16,331 bases of DNA from CAZVWJ01 sp964631325 (GTDB lineage: Bacteria; T1Sed10-126), in the NCBI GenBank assembly GCA_964631325.1, contig CAZVWJ010000055.1:1-16331 (forward strand). The letters run 5' to 3'. Shown piece by piece: positions 7,371 to 14,887 of the stretch. Under the pieces are notes generated by a model. That model saw only the letters and a program-made list of their open reading frames with translations. It made no database searches and had not been told where the DNA came from. Position 1 is the stretch's first letter. Each line of letters begins with the position of its first letter. Position numbers and translations under genes: made by a program.

Positions 7371-8375
7371 TTAACCAATGAGACTCTTTGCTTCTACTTT
7401 AACGTTAGATTTTTTTGAAACTCTTTTTTTGAACTTTTCCAATTTACTCTTTAAAACTTCTAAATCTGATATAATTCCATATAAAATACCTGAGGTTAAA
7501 TATTTAGAGTTAAGGATAGTTTCGGACTTCGATAAATCTAATTTATCCATTAATTTATCAATTTCCGATGTGTATTTGATCCCTTTCTTTTCCAAAAATT
7601 CTTCTAAGAACTTTTTCATTGTCCTTTTAACCAATAATTTTTTCTCCGAATAATCTAAGCTCCCCTGTTCGATTTTTTTTATGAAATATTGAGCATCTTT
7701 ATTATCAGTCTTGTACACTTCAGGTTTTTGTTTTAATCGTCCCCACCATAATTTACGATCAACTCCGTTGTAAATCCCTTGTATTATCTCTCGTAACTTA
7801 TTTTTTACATTTTTATATACTACTCTATACTTAACCCCAGTGTCTTCACGTAACCTTATTCCAAAATTCTTAAAATTTTTAATTTTTCTTTCAATATCTA
7901 TTTTCAATTGCAAAAAATTTAATTTTTTAAACTTTTTCTGAATTGTTTGATCCTTGTATTTGGAGCCTTTCTGTACAAACAATTGATGTACATTCCAATC
8001 TAAGATTGCTTCAGCCAAATAGACTTTTTCTAACTTTGTAAAATCACCTTGACTAAACTTCCCTTTTTTTCGATCAACTTCTTGTATTTTATTTACTATC
8101 TTAGAATATGGTTTTACTTTCTTTGTCCTCTCATAAATATATTTTTTTCTTTCTAAAGCTGTTATTATTTGCAAAGCTTGAGCATCTATTTCATTGTTCC
8201 TCTTTATCGACTTTCTGTAGGTTTTCATTTTTTGGAACAATGTTTGCGAATACTTTTTTGGTTTGTCTTTTTCTCCCCCATTTACATACCCTACTCCTGT
8301 GTACATAAAATATCCAACCGTTGCTATTATTATTATCATTAATACCATTAATTTTTTATTCCTTAGTATCATCAT
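7371..8375 (-). CDS. Lys-rich protein with single N-terminal membrane anchor, unknown function
   Basis: A 334-residue protein that I do not recognise. Residues 9-27 (MVLMIIIIATVGYFMYTGV) form one membrane segment or uncleaved signal anchor after a short basic start. The rest should lie outside the cytoplasmic membrane and is strongly basic, rich in Lys, Ile and Leu with long amphipathic helices (for example KKFKKLNFLQLKIDIERKI and KLEKFKKRVSKKSNVK). It has no cysteines and no catalytic motif I can name. The gene is extremely AT-rich (line 7861 counts 9/60 G+C), unlike the helicase next door. GGGAG lies six bases before the ATG, with a second ATG directly following. It is the last gene of a probable three-gene operon, 29 bases after the 208-residue gene. 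Being anchored and following a small exported-looking protein, it could be a partner or immunity protein. That is speculation. Confidence 0.75.
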   Translation of the reverse strand: MMILRNKKLMVLMIIIIATVGYFMYTGVGYVNGGEKDKPKKYSQTLFQKMKTYRKSIKRNNEIDAQALQIITALERKKYIYERTKKVKPYSKIVNKIQEVDRKKGKFSQGDFTKLEKVYLAEAILDWNVHQLFVQKGSKYKDQTIQKKFKKLNFLQLKIDIERKIKNFKNFGIRLREDTGVKYRVVYKNVKNKLREIIQGIYNGVDRKLWWGRLKQKPEVYKTDNKDAQYFIKKIEQGSLDYSEKKLLVKRTMKKFLEEFLEKKGIKYTSEIDKLMDKLDLSKSETILNSKYLTSGILYGIISDLEVLKSKLEKFKKRVSKKSNVKVEAKSLIG

Positions 8376-8404
8376 TATATACTCCCTTCAATTTTTTCCG
8401 CATT

Positions 8405-9031
8405 TTAAAATGAGAATTCCAACGAAAAATCTACTTTGTCCTTCTTTTCGTCGTAACCCATTGATCCATCCTCAAAATCCAAGTCAAAATTAGATTTACT
8501 ACTTTTACCTCCGCTGCTTTTGCCTCCCTTACTTCCACCACCTGTTCCTGGTATATAATCATCTATTGTATCCCACGCTTCTTTTGCCAGTTCTTTTGCT
8601 TTACCAGTTAAACCTGTAGCTTTCGCAGCTGTCTTTAAGCCCGCATTTTTTAGAGAATCCTTGAGAGACTTTCCTGCTTTTTTCTTTACAAAATCTTTAA
8701 ATTTGCTGGGCTTCATTGGACCTTTTTTGTCCAACTTTTTAGCTATTTTTTTTAGTGACTTTTTCATTTCATGTTCAAAATTCTTTTTAAATTTATCACC
8801 TAGCTTGTCTTTATCATCTGACAGTTTGTCCCAATCAATTACACATTTACCTCCTTTACTACATGTTTTCCCCACCCCGCAGATATCTTGACATTCAGGA
8901 TCCCCATGCTTGTTTTTGCCACATTTTTGACAGCTTAAACAATTTGAACAAGAACCGCTCCCACCTCCGCCGCCTCCACAACTCTTGGAACTTGACAGAA
9001 CGGTAATTATTTTAACAACCACTTGCTGCAC
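8405..9031 (-). CDS. Cys/Gly/Lys-rich protein of unknown function, uncertain start
   Basis: A 208-residue protein from a GTG start, unrecognised. After about 16 residues that look like a weak or damaged signal peptide (VVVKIITVLSSSKSC) comes a Gly6 stretch. A cluster of nine Cys follows (residues 18, 28, 31, 34, 37, 47, 51, 57, 63), resembling small disulfide-rich or EGF-like modules (CGVGKTCSKGGKCV). Residues 68-165 are helical and very Lys-rich (MKKSLKKIAKKLDKKG, AKELAKEAWDTIDDYIPG). The tail is Gly/Ser-rich, then acidic (NFDLDFEDGS, VDFSLEFSF). The start is doubtful. No ribosome site precedes GTG 9031 or GTG 9022, and the ORF lies in the same frame as the upstream lipoprotein, separated only by its TAA and seven sense codons. 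The Cys-flanked Gly run parallels the linker of the 868-residue protein. AT-rich, probably exported, possibly an effector. Confidence 0.65.
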   Translation of the reverse strand: MQQVVVKIITVLSSSKSCGGGGGGSGSCSNCLSCQKCGKNKHGDPECQDICGVGKTCSKGGKCVIDWDKLSDDKDKLGDKFKKNFEHEMKKSLKKIAKKLDKKGPMKPSKFKDFVKKKAGKSLKDSLKNAGLKTAAKATGLTGKAKELAKEAWDTIDDYIPGTGGGSKGGKSSGGKSSKSNFDLDFEDGSMGYDEKKDKVDFSLEFSF

Positions 9032-9052
9032 CGAAAAAAATACTTGAACCTG

Positions 9053-12000
9053 TTAGTTAGTTGGCAAAAGTTCCAGGTAGTTATAGCTGAAATCCCATCG
9101 TGACTCAAAACTTTCGGACCAGCCGTGGCGATCGTCAAATTCACAGTCGCCACTATTATTTCCACAAAAACTTTTTGTTCGAACATTAAACAAATGCGAT
9201 AGCTCCAGAAAGGCAGATTTATCTCCCCTTTGAATTGAGTGTCTATGTCTATGAATAAGATTATGTGTGTGTGAATCCGAGGTGTTCACGGTAGTTAGTC
9301 GCCCATCATTGCTGAATTCCGTCCTACTTTTTCCAGCTGATTTAAAAAGTCCTTCACATTCAGGAATGAATTTTTCATCGTTTTTATACCAGAATCCATA
9401 ATATCCGAGGTCATAGCCGGTCTGTACTTCCACATAATCTTGACGACTACAGTACTCACTATTACAGCTCGGTACTTTGAGGTGCAAATCCAGTGTCAAT
9501 CCTGACCAGATATCAGCATCACTTGTCCATCCGTCGAATATCAAATTTTCCCAGTGCTCAAACTTGATCTTGTGTCTCATGGTATTTACTCCCTTTGGTC
9601 TGTCGGAGCCTTTAGCATATATTGCATCATTCCCCGATTTCTCATTGGTATAGTTGTACCAGTATTCCTTGAATTCGGGTAAATTCCTGCTGAAAATAGT
9701 TACGTGACCATAATAATTCTTACTTTCCTTATCCGGTGTAAGAGCGTTATCGGTTGTTGCATCAAACGTAACTTTAGCTGCATTGTAGGCCGGCTCGGAA
9801 TACACCAGGTCCCACGTCGGAGCTATCCACGTCTCACAAGTTTCTTTCACCCAATGACAGGTGGATGATCTGCCCTCACACATAAACTTCCCGCAATCAC
9901 AAACCCAGTCAGATACAGGACTATAAACTTTTGCACAATAGCCACCTGTACATTTCTCGTGCGGGCCATTACTTATATACTCGGATAAAACATTGTTTAC
10001 ATCATCAAAATAGAAGTGGGTAAAGGAAATATTCTCGGCGTATTGTATATTTCGATGAATTTCGTGATCATCGTTATCAACAAAACTTAAATAGTTTTTA
10101 CTACTCGGATACCCATCGGGTATAGGGGCGCTGTATCCGCGAATCCCATCGCCGTTTTCGCGTAATTTTATCCTTGTTTTTCCCCCGAAATCCGAATCAG
10201 ACACGCCTTTTGTGTTGCTCTCGGACAGGTTTGGAGTCCCATACTCCCGAGTATTCACCGGTGGTCCCACCACCCTGGTAATAAACTCGGCCGTGTCGTT
10301 CGATAAAATTTTCCGGGCAATTATATCCGCGTCACTGAAAACGTTTTTCACTGCCTCACGATCGAACATATTATTGCCCTTCGTAAGCTCGGACCTGACG
10401 TTGGCGGAACCAGCAACAATTTTTTCAACAAAGACAAGAAATTTCCTGGTTTGCTTCTGAATCCTATCCTTGAAGTGCTCCCTCTCTATGGAAAAATCCA
10501 CACCGCTTCCTACGTCCCAATGTAGTTCGTTCATGTAAAGTATGGCTGCCTTCCACTGAGCACTCAAAATTTTGTCGTATTGAAGCTTCATAAGCCTGTA
10601 TATGTTTTCCAATTTTTGCCCTTTGTTCTCCGTGCCGGTTGTATTCTTGAGTTGGTTCACCCACTTGTCTGTCGCCGCGCTAAAATGTGACTCAGCTGAG
10701 CCAAACTGCTGAAGATCAAAAGCGGAGGAAAGTTTATTAAACTTGTCCTTCCAGTCATGATTGTCCATTCTCTCGTTCATAAAATAAGCTACTATCTCTG
10801 TATCAATTGATGTTCCACTATCCACATAATCGTTGTAATCGCCATAGTAATCCTTAACATCCTCAATATGATTTTGTAAATCCTGGTCCACAATAGTAGT
10901 CTTAAGTTCAAACGTCTGTTGCTCCATTTGATCCCCTAATCGATCTATTTTGTTATCTATACTGGCAAGCCTGTTGTTAATTCCATCAAGCATATTTTGT
11001 ATCTCATCGAGTTGTTGATTCATCTCATCGATCTTCGCGTCCCGGGTTTTAACCCCCAGAGCAGGCAACACAAACTCCGTAGCAGCATAGGAAGCCAATG
11101 CCCCGGCACCGGATGTGCCGGCCTCCTTGAGACCATCAAATAGATATTGTGATACTACACCGGTCTGCCCCCCAATAGCATTTAAAGCTGGTGGGGTCAT
11201 CTCAACGGATGCACCGGCATCAATTCGTTTCACCAGGCTATCGACATAGGGGTCGAAACCGGAATGTTCCCGGCTGCGTCTCATAAATTCCGAAGGAAAG
11301 AAGGAGTAGTTATAATTACTTGTATCGTTCTCCGTCGGATCTACGTCCTCAGGGAGATTGAAAAAGGATTTCACTCGCTCGAGGGCTGTATGATAGTCCC
11401 GGTCGCTATATTGCATGTAGCGGTCGATAACAGTGGTCAGAATATTTACATTGAGGTTATCCAGGGCCACCGTGTCATTGTCCAGGTGCCAGCTTTCCCG
11501 GTAAGGGACATAGGCGGATAACGTGCCATTGAACGAGGAGGTGTCCGCGGTCTCAGTATAGCCACCGCCAGCCACCAGTCTGAAAGGGCCCAGAATTTTT
11601 TGTTTGCTTTCCGATTGCCAACGTCCACTTTTATCCGTGGTCACCGATTGCTTGAGCTTACCGTCTTTAACCAGGCCAACACTTGCCTCCACCAGCGCTG
11701 TATCCAGGTGTACCTGCCCGGCGGTATTGTGATACATGGTATCGGGAACATCTTCTTGCTTACTTTCAATCCACTGGGGAAGTTTCTTCCCCACGTCTAT
11801 CTGACTACGCACACGGTCCAATTCACCCCGGTATTTAAACCCCGTATCCCCGGAATTATCTATTTGGACTTGCTGCAATTCTGCAGTCAAGGTGCCAGTG
11901 TCCCCCGTCAATTTATCCAAATCATTCTTCACCGTTTTATTTGAGTATGCTTCCAGGAAAAACGGATCGGTCCGGTCGGGGTCTATACCGATGGCTCTTT

Positions 12001-12409
12001 TAGCTTCCCGTCGCGCTTCCTCAGGAGTAAAATCATGAGTATCGGATTTATATAAATCCACTGCAAGTGTGGAAAGTGGAGAGATGGAACAGATCTCTTC
12101 CCCGGGCAGATATATGCCTTTCATAGTGCCCTTGAACTCAGTTCCGGTATCAAACTGACCGCCACGAGCCTCTAACATGTAATGGTCACGTTCCGGCAGG
12201 TTAAAGGAAAATTGGCCCGAGGCGCCGGTAATTGTTGAACCAATGGGAATGGTGTCTTCAGGCCCAAAGACTGTAACCTCAGCCCCGGACAGGGGCTCAT
12301 CCGCCACCAGGCCCGCTACCTGCTCAGATCCGGTCCCGGAACCGGAGGAAGAACAGCCAATTGCCGTAACAGCCAGAACTGTAAGAACGGTTAGCGTCAG
12401 GAGCCTCAT
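9053..12409 (-). CDS. Large lipoprotein with duplicated beta modules, coiled coil and Cys-rich region
   Basis: About 1118 residues from ATG 12409. Residues 1-19 are a textbook lipoprotein signal (MRLLTLTVLTVLAVTAIGC). Next comes a carboxypeptidase-regulatory-like beta module (VAGLVADEPLSGAEVTVFG ... GQFSFNLPE, about 30-85) with a helical segment after it (SPLSTLAVDLYKSD...TPEEARREAKRAIGIDPDRTDP). A second, divergent copy of this pair follows at about 240-385 (VEASVGLVKDGKL ... LNVNILTTVIDRY ... ALERVKSFFNLPEDVDP). A hydrophobic Ala-rich stretch and a clear coiled coil (KIDEMNQQLDEIQNMLDGI, INNRLASIDNKIDRLGD) come next, then a helical bundle. A Cys-dense patch (GGYCAKVY ... CDCGKFMCEG ... CHWVKETCETW) and a mixed, possibly beta-rich C-terminus complete it. 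A TTG at 12433 has GAGGAG nine bases upstream, so the real start may be there (eight residues longer). It is the first gene of a probable operon with the two following genes. Function unknown; the helical bundle could be pore-forming or adhesive, but I cannot show it. Confidence 0.85.
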   Translation of the reverse strand: MRLLTLTVLTVLAVTAIGCSSSGSGTGSEQVAGLVADEPLSGAEVTVFGPEDTIPIGSTITGASGQFSFNLPERDHYMLEARGGQFDTGTEFKGTMKGIYLPGEEICSISPLSTLAVDLYKSDTHDFTPEEARREAKRAIGIDPDRTDPFFLEAYSNKTVKNDLDKLTGDTGTLTAELQQVQIDNSGDTGFKYRGELDRVRSQIDVGKKLPQWIESKQEDVPDTMYHNTAGQVHLDTALVEASVGLVKDGKLKQSVTTDKSGRWQSESKQKILGPFRLVAGGGYTETADTSSFNGTLSAYVPYRESWHLDNDTVALDNLNVNILTTVIDRYMQYSDRDYHTALERVKSFFNLPEDVDPTENDTSNYNYSFFPSEFMRRSREHSGFDPYVDSLVKRIDAGASVEMTPPALNAIGGQTGVVSQYLFDGLKEAGTSGAGALASYAATEFVLPALGVKTRDAKIDEMNQQLDEIQNMLDGINNRLASIDNKIDRLGDQMEQQTFELKTTIVDQDLQNHIEDVKDYYGDYNDYVDSGTSIDTEIVAYFMNERMDNHDWKDKFNKLSSAFDLQQFGSAESHFSAATDKWVNQLKNTTGTENKGQKLENIYRLMKLQYDKILSAQWKAAILYMNELHWDVGSGVDFSIEREHFKDRIQKQTRKFLVFVEKIVAGSANVRSELTKGNNMFDREAVKNVFSDADIIARKILSNDTAEFITRVVGPPVNTREYGTPNLSESNTKGVSDSDFGGKTRIKLRENGDGIRGYSAPIPDGYPSSKNYLSFVDNDDHEIHRNIQYAENISFTHFYFDDVNNVLSEYISNGPHEKCTGGYCAKVYSPVSDWVCDCGKFMCEGRSSTCHWVKETCETWIAPTWDLVYSEPAYNAAKVTFDATTDNALTPDKESKNYYGHVTIFSRNLPEFKEYWYNYTNEKSGNDAIYAKGSDRPKGVNTMRHKIKFEHWENLIFDGWTSDADIWSGLTLDLHLKVPSCNSEYCSRQDYVEVQTGYDLGYYGFWYKNDEKFIPECEGLFKSAGKSRTEFSNDGRLTTVNTSDSHTHNLIHRHRHSIQRGDKSAFLELSHLFNVRTKSFCGNNSGDCEFDDRHGWSESFESRWDFSYNYLELLPTN

Positions 12410-13303
12410 GCTTTTATGTGAACAAGAAATCAAAAAAAACAACTCCTCTCAGTCTATAGTTAAAAATGGAACTACCATCCAAATCCTAACTCCTGTACTT
12501 ATCGAGCCGCCGTGGCACGGTTTCAACCGGGCCACAAAATTTTTCGCGAAAGGTCCCCCTCCAACCAAAAACCGCAACTACAATAACCGGATAAATATCC
12601 GATAGCATCCGGACTAAATTTATCCATCCGGTATACAGATTATAAACGAAGTGTTACCAAATTGATATTTTTTTCCTATTGGTGTGAAAATATATAGGTT
12701 AAAAAGCGTCAAAGTTTAAACACCTGACATCTGTTCATGGTTCTTCACTACCGCTCGCCCAACACCGCCCTGAGTGAAACAAACAATTCAAGCTTGAAAC
12801 CACAGCCGATGATCGCTTTTCTATCGACCCTGTGTCCCTCAATTTGCTGTTCATTATATATAAGAGACAAAAAATATAATCTGTCCATACTTTTTGTTAA
12901 AGAATCAATTTTTCGCCTGTCAGACACTACTGGTTGCTAACCAGGGCTCGATCGAATGCTTCCCGTCGGGTGGTTAATTCACATCAGCCTGGCTGTCGTA
13001 AATTAATCAGGTTCGAGCCAGGCAAAGAAAAAATAGTTGCTTTAATCCAGGGCGGCGGAACGTTAGTTTTGTCTTTGAAGAGTTCGTATTTAACTGTGAA
13101 GAGAGAAATGTTGTGAGATGGCTGATATACTAAGGAGAGTGTAGCCAGTAGTCGTAATCTCAAGGGATCAGGTCCCACTCTAACCCGGGAGGCTGAGCTG
13201 GCGGTGCTAAGTATACTCGGGAAAATACAAGCTGAGGACAGCCCCTGAATTTATTCGTTTTGATTTCTTGGTAACCACTGGACGTTCTCGCTCACAGACA
13301 AGT
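12410..13303. other. Intergenic region, about 890 bases, no supportable gene
   Basis: No open frame here has credible codon use together with a start and ribosome site. Near the operon start, on the minus strand, a perfect TATAAT lies at 12639-12644 without a convincing -35. Around 12587-12631 there are repeated ATCCGG/CCGGAT units, including CGGATAAATATCCG, a 6-bp stem with a two-base loop at 12588-12601. These could be an operator or leader hairpin for the 1118-residue lipoprotein operon. An 8-bp inverted repeat sits at 12987-13023. The part nearest the porin gene (13030-13303) is GC-mixed and shows short frames only. Confidence 0.4.
12987..13023. repeat. Inverted repeat GCCTGGCT / AGCCAGGC
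   Basis: GCCTGGCT at 12987-12994 is exactly complementary to AGCCAGGC at 13016-13023, with a 21-base AT-rich loop. Neither strand shows a following T-run, so a rho-independent terminator is not supported. It could be a hairpin in a transcript or a binding site. It lies downstream of the porin-like gene and upstream of the lipoprotein operon. Confidence 0.45.
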
Positions 13304-14521
13304 TCAAAAAGTGGCAGCAAGCTCAGCAATAAATCCGTTAAATGCAGCATCATTGGCAAGCCCATCGGATTCATTAGCCTGGCTGACGTACTCAAGTTTG
13401 GCCAGCGTATTCTCGTTTGGACTGTGACCGAGCCCAACCTGAATTTTTTCGTATTCATCGGTTAAGGCTGAGGCCGCAGCAGCCTCGTCCTCAGCCTCAC
13501 TATAGCGTACAACACCATAAAATTGCGGAAACAGGTTATACCGCCCCTGAACACCCCAGTATTCCCAGTCCTGATCGACGGCACCATCGATAGTGGAACC
13601 ACCGGCATCGTCGACCATGTTACCGTAGTGAGCCTCAAGCTGGGTCTTGAACCCGGAGGCACAGTAGCCGGCGTCAAACTGCCAGGCGGTCACGTCAGCT
13701 CCACCGGTGTTGAAGTTACCGACTACCGGTGAATAAAACCCTCCACCCGCCCCAGCAAGTCCCTGGTAAATACCCGCTTGATACTGGGCACCAAAGAGGT
13801 TACTTGCTCCCTCCTCTATAGTGGCAGCGCCGGAAACAGCTCCCGCGTTCTCCAGAGCTTCCTGGCGATCGGCTCTGTAGACGGAAGTGGCAACGGTTGC
13901 TTTCGGAGTAATCTCTCCCTGAAGCCTGACGGTGTAAGCAAACTCGCTACCACTGGTGTATTGATCAGCACCTGAACCACCACCAGTTTCCTGAACGTCA
14001 GCCCTACCGTTTGTAAGGGAGATTGCCCACGAAAACTGCGTTTTGTCACCGAAAATCTGAATCCCTGGCTGAACACCAACGGGATCCACCAGGTAATTTC
14101 CAACCAGCGGGTTATCCAGGGCTTGACCGTTTTCAGTGCGGTCAAGCCGGATAGTGCCAAAGTCTACTTCGAATTCTCCAAATTTCAGATCAATCTCGGG
14201 ATGCAGTTCCGACAAAGTAATATAAGCTTCATTGAAAACCAGATCCCCCGGGTCCCGATCATTTATGGCGTTTGGAGCAGGGTTAACCCAGAACTCAGCC
14301 TTTGCGTCAACTCCGGCGATAATTTCCCAGTAAAAGTGTAAATTACCCCGGGTACTATTAAACCCAGTTTTTTGAGTGTTGCTTGTCCCGCCAGCTTCAC
14401 TATCAATCGTCTGAAAACGCGTCAATACATCAGCATCAAGACTGAGCCTGGCAAGAGCTGGCTGAACGGTCAACACAATTGCTAACACAGAAACAACGAC
14501 TATCCATTTGAGTTTTCTCAC
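13304..14521 (-). CDS. Outer-membrane porin-like beta-barrel protein
   Basis: 405 residues from GTG 14521. The start is chosen because it begins a clean signal peptide (MRKLKWIVVVSVLAIVLTVQPALA, cleavage after ALA at about residue 24) and has AGAGG about eleven bases upstream. An in-frame extension to 14656 would put 45 residues of non-signal sequence in front, translated through a strongly folded element. The mature part alternates hydrophobic and polar residues as in beta strands, is acidic, rich in Gly/Ala/Asn, lacks cysteine except one (YCASGF), and ends in Phe (ELAATF), the usual signal for outer-membrane barrel insertion. Segments such as DLKFGEFEVDFGTIRLDR, FSWAISLTNGRADVQ and KIQVGLGHSPNENTLAKLE are typical of porins of the Porin/OprP-like type. 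Substrate cannot be told. It lies downstream of, and is possibly regulated apart from, the GGDEF gene. Confidence 0.85.
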   Translation of the reverse strand: MRKLKWIVVVSVLAIVLTVQPALARLSLDADVLTRFQTIDSEAGGTSNTQKTGFNSTRGNLHFYWEIIAGVDAKAEFWVNPAPNAINDRDPGDLVFNEAYITLSELHPEIDLKFGEFEVDFGTIRLDRTENGQALDNPLVGNYLVDPVGVQPGIQIFGDKTQFSWAISLTNGRADVQETGGGSGADQYTSGSEFAYTVRLQGEITPKATVATSVYRADRQEALENAGAVSGAATIEEGASNLFGAQYQAGIYQGLAGAGGGFYSPVVGNFNTGGADVTAWQFDAGYCASGFKTQLEAHYGNMVDDAGGSTIDGAVDQDWEYWGVQGRYNLFPQFYGVVRYSEAEDEAAAASALTDEYEKIQVGLGHSPNENTLAKLEYVSQANESDGLANDAAFNGFIAELAATF

Positions 14522-14567
14522 AAAAAAACATTCCTCTTTTAAATATTGGGTTGTGCAGAGATCCACA

Positions 14568-14701
14568 CGTTGGATGGAGTTTTGGACCCTTCCCAGACTC
14601 ATTCTTGATTCGCCTCCAGCGAATCTCCGAGGTATAGAAATTAGTAAACGGCCCATCCAGGGCTACTAATTTCTATAAATCCGTCTCGAAGGGTCCAAAA
14701 C
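14568..14701 (-). ncRNA. Multistem structured element upstream of porin gene (candidate leader RNA)
   Basis: Three nested or adjacent perfect stems can be read directly. The outer stem is GTTTTGGACCCTTC at 14579-14592 with GAAGGGTCCAAAAC at 14688-14701 (14 bp). Hairpin 1 is GATTCGC 14607-14613 with GCGAATC 14619-14625 (7 bp, 5-base loop). Hairpin 2 is TATAGAAATTAGTA 14633-14646 with TACTAATTTCTATA 14664-14677 (14 bp), capped by GCCC 14651-14654 / GGGC 14660-14663. Together they form a three-way junction. In addition, CCATCCA in the cap of hairpin 2 (14653-14659) is exactly complementary to TGGATGG at 14571-14577, just outside the outer stem, which would allow a pseudoknot. It ends about 47 bases before the porin GTG, so in the minus-strand transcript it would sit in the 5' leader. 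Alternatives are a small palindromic mobile element (MITE) or a DNA-level site. No family recognised. Confidence 0.6.
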
Positions 14702-14887
14702 CCATAATTAAAGATCAAATGTAAAATATAAGGTTCTCTACAAAGCCAAATATTGTAACTGTTTCCCAGCCACCTCTTACCCGAATAATTCCCCGGAAAC
14801 TCTTTACAGTGTTAGCAAAAAGCCAAAACATATCCCGGCCTGCCTACGACAGAGCACTACTTTGATCTGTGGGTCACTCAGGCCAAT
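14702..14887. other. Intergenic region between GGDEF gene and structured element
   Basis: About 186 bases, AT-rich on the side next to the structured element. A promoter for the porin gene would be expected here, reading leftwards. TTTACA and several TA-rich hexamers occur, but no pair has correct spacing. No clear terminator was found for the GGDEF gene. Confidence 0.35.

Noticed and set aside
7378..7653. Plus-strand ORF of 91 residues preceded by GTAGGAG and ATG
   Set aside because: It lies wholly antisense to the end of the Lys-rich 334-residue gene. The open frame follows from AT-rich, Lys-rich codons on the other strand, and its Phe/Leu/Ser-rich product is typical of such shadows.
12920..13020. 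Possible tRNA (GCT anticodon-like hairpin at about 12927-12946)
   Set aside because: The stem has a mismatch and no T-arm or acceptor stem can be paired at the right distances, so it is only a short hairpin.
12984..13178. Minus-strand 64-residue ORF
   Set aside because: No ribosome site and no recognisable motif. It covers the inverted repeat at 12987-13023 and is likely chance.
14522..14656. N-terminal extension of the porin to an ATG at 14656
   Set aside because: It would place 45 residues before a complete signal peptide and translate through the structured element. The GTG at 14521 starts the signal peptide cleanly.
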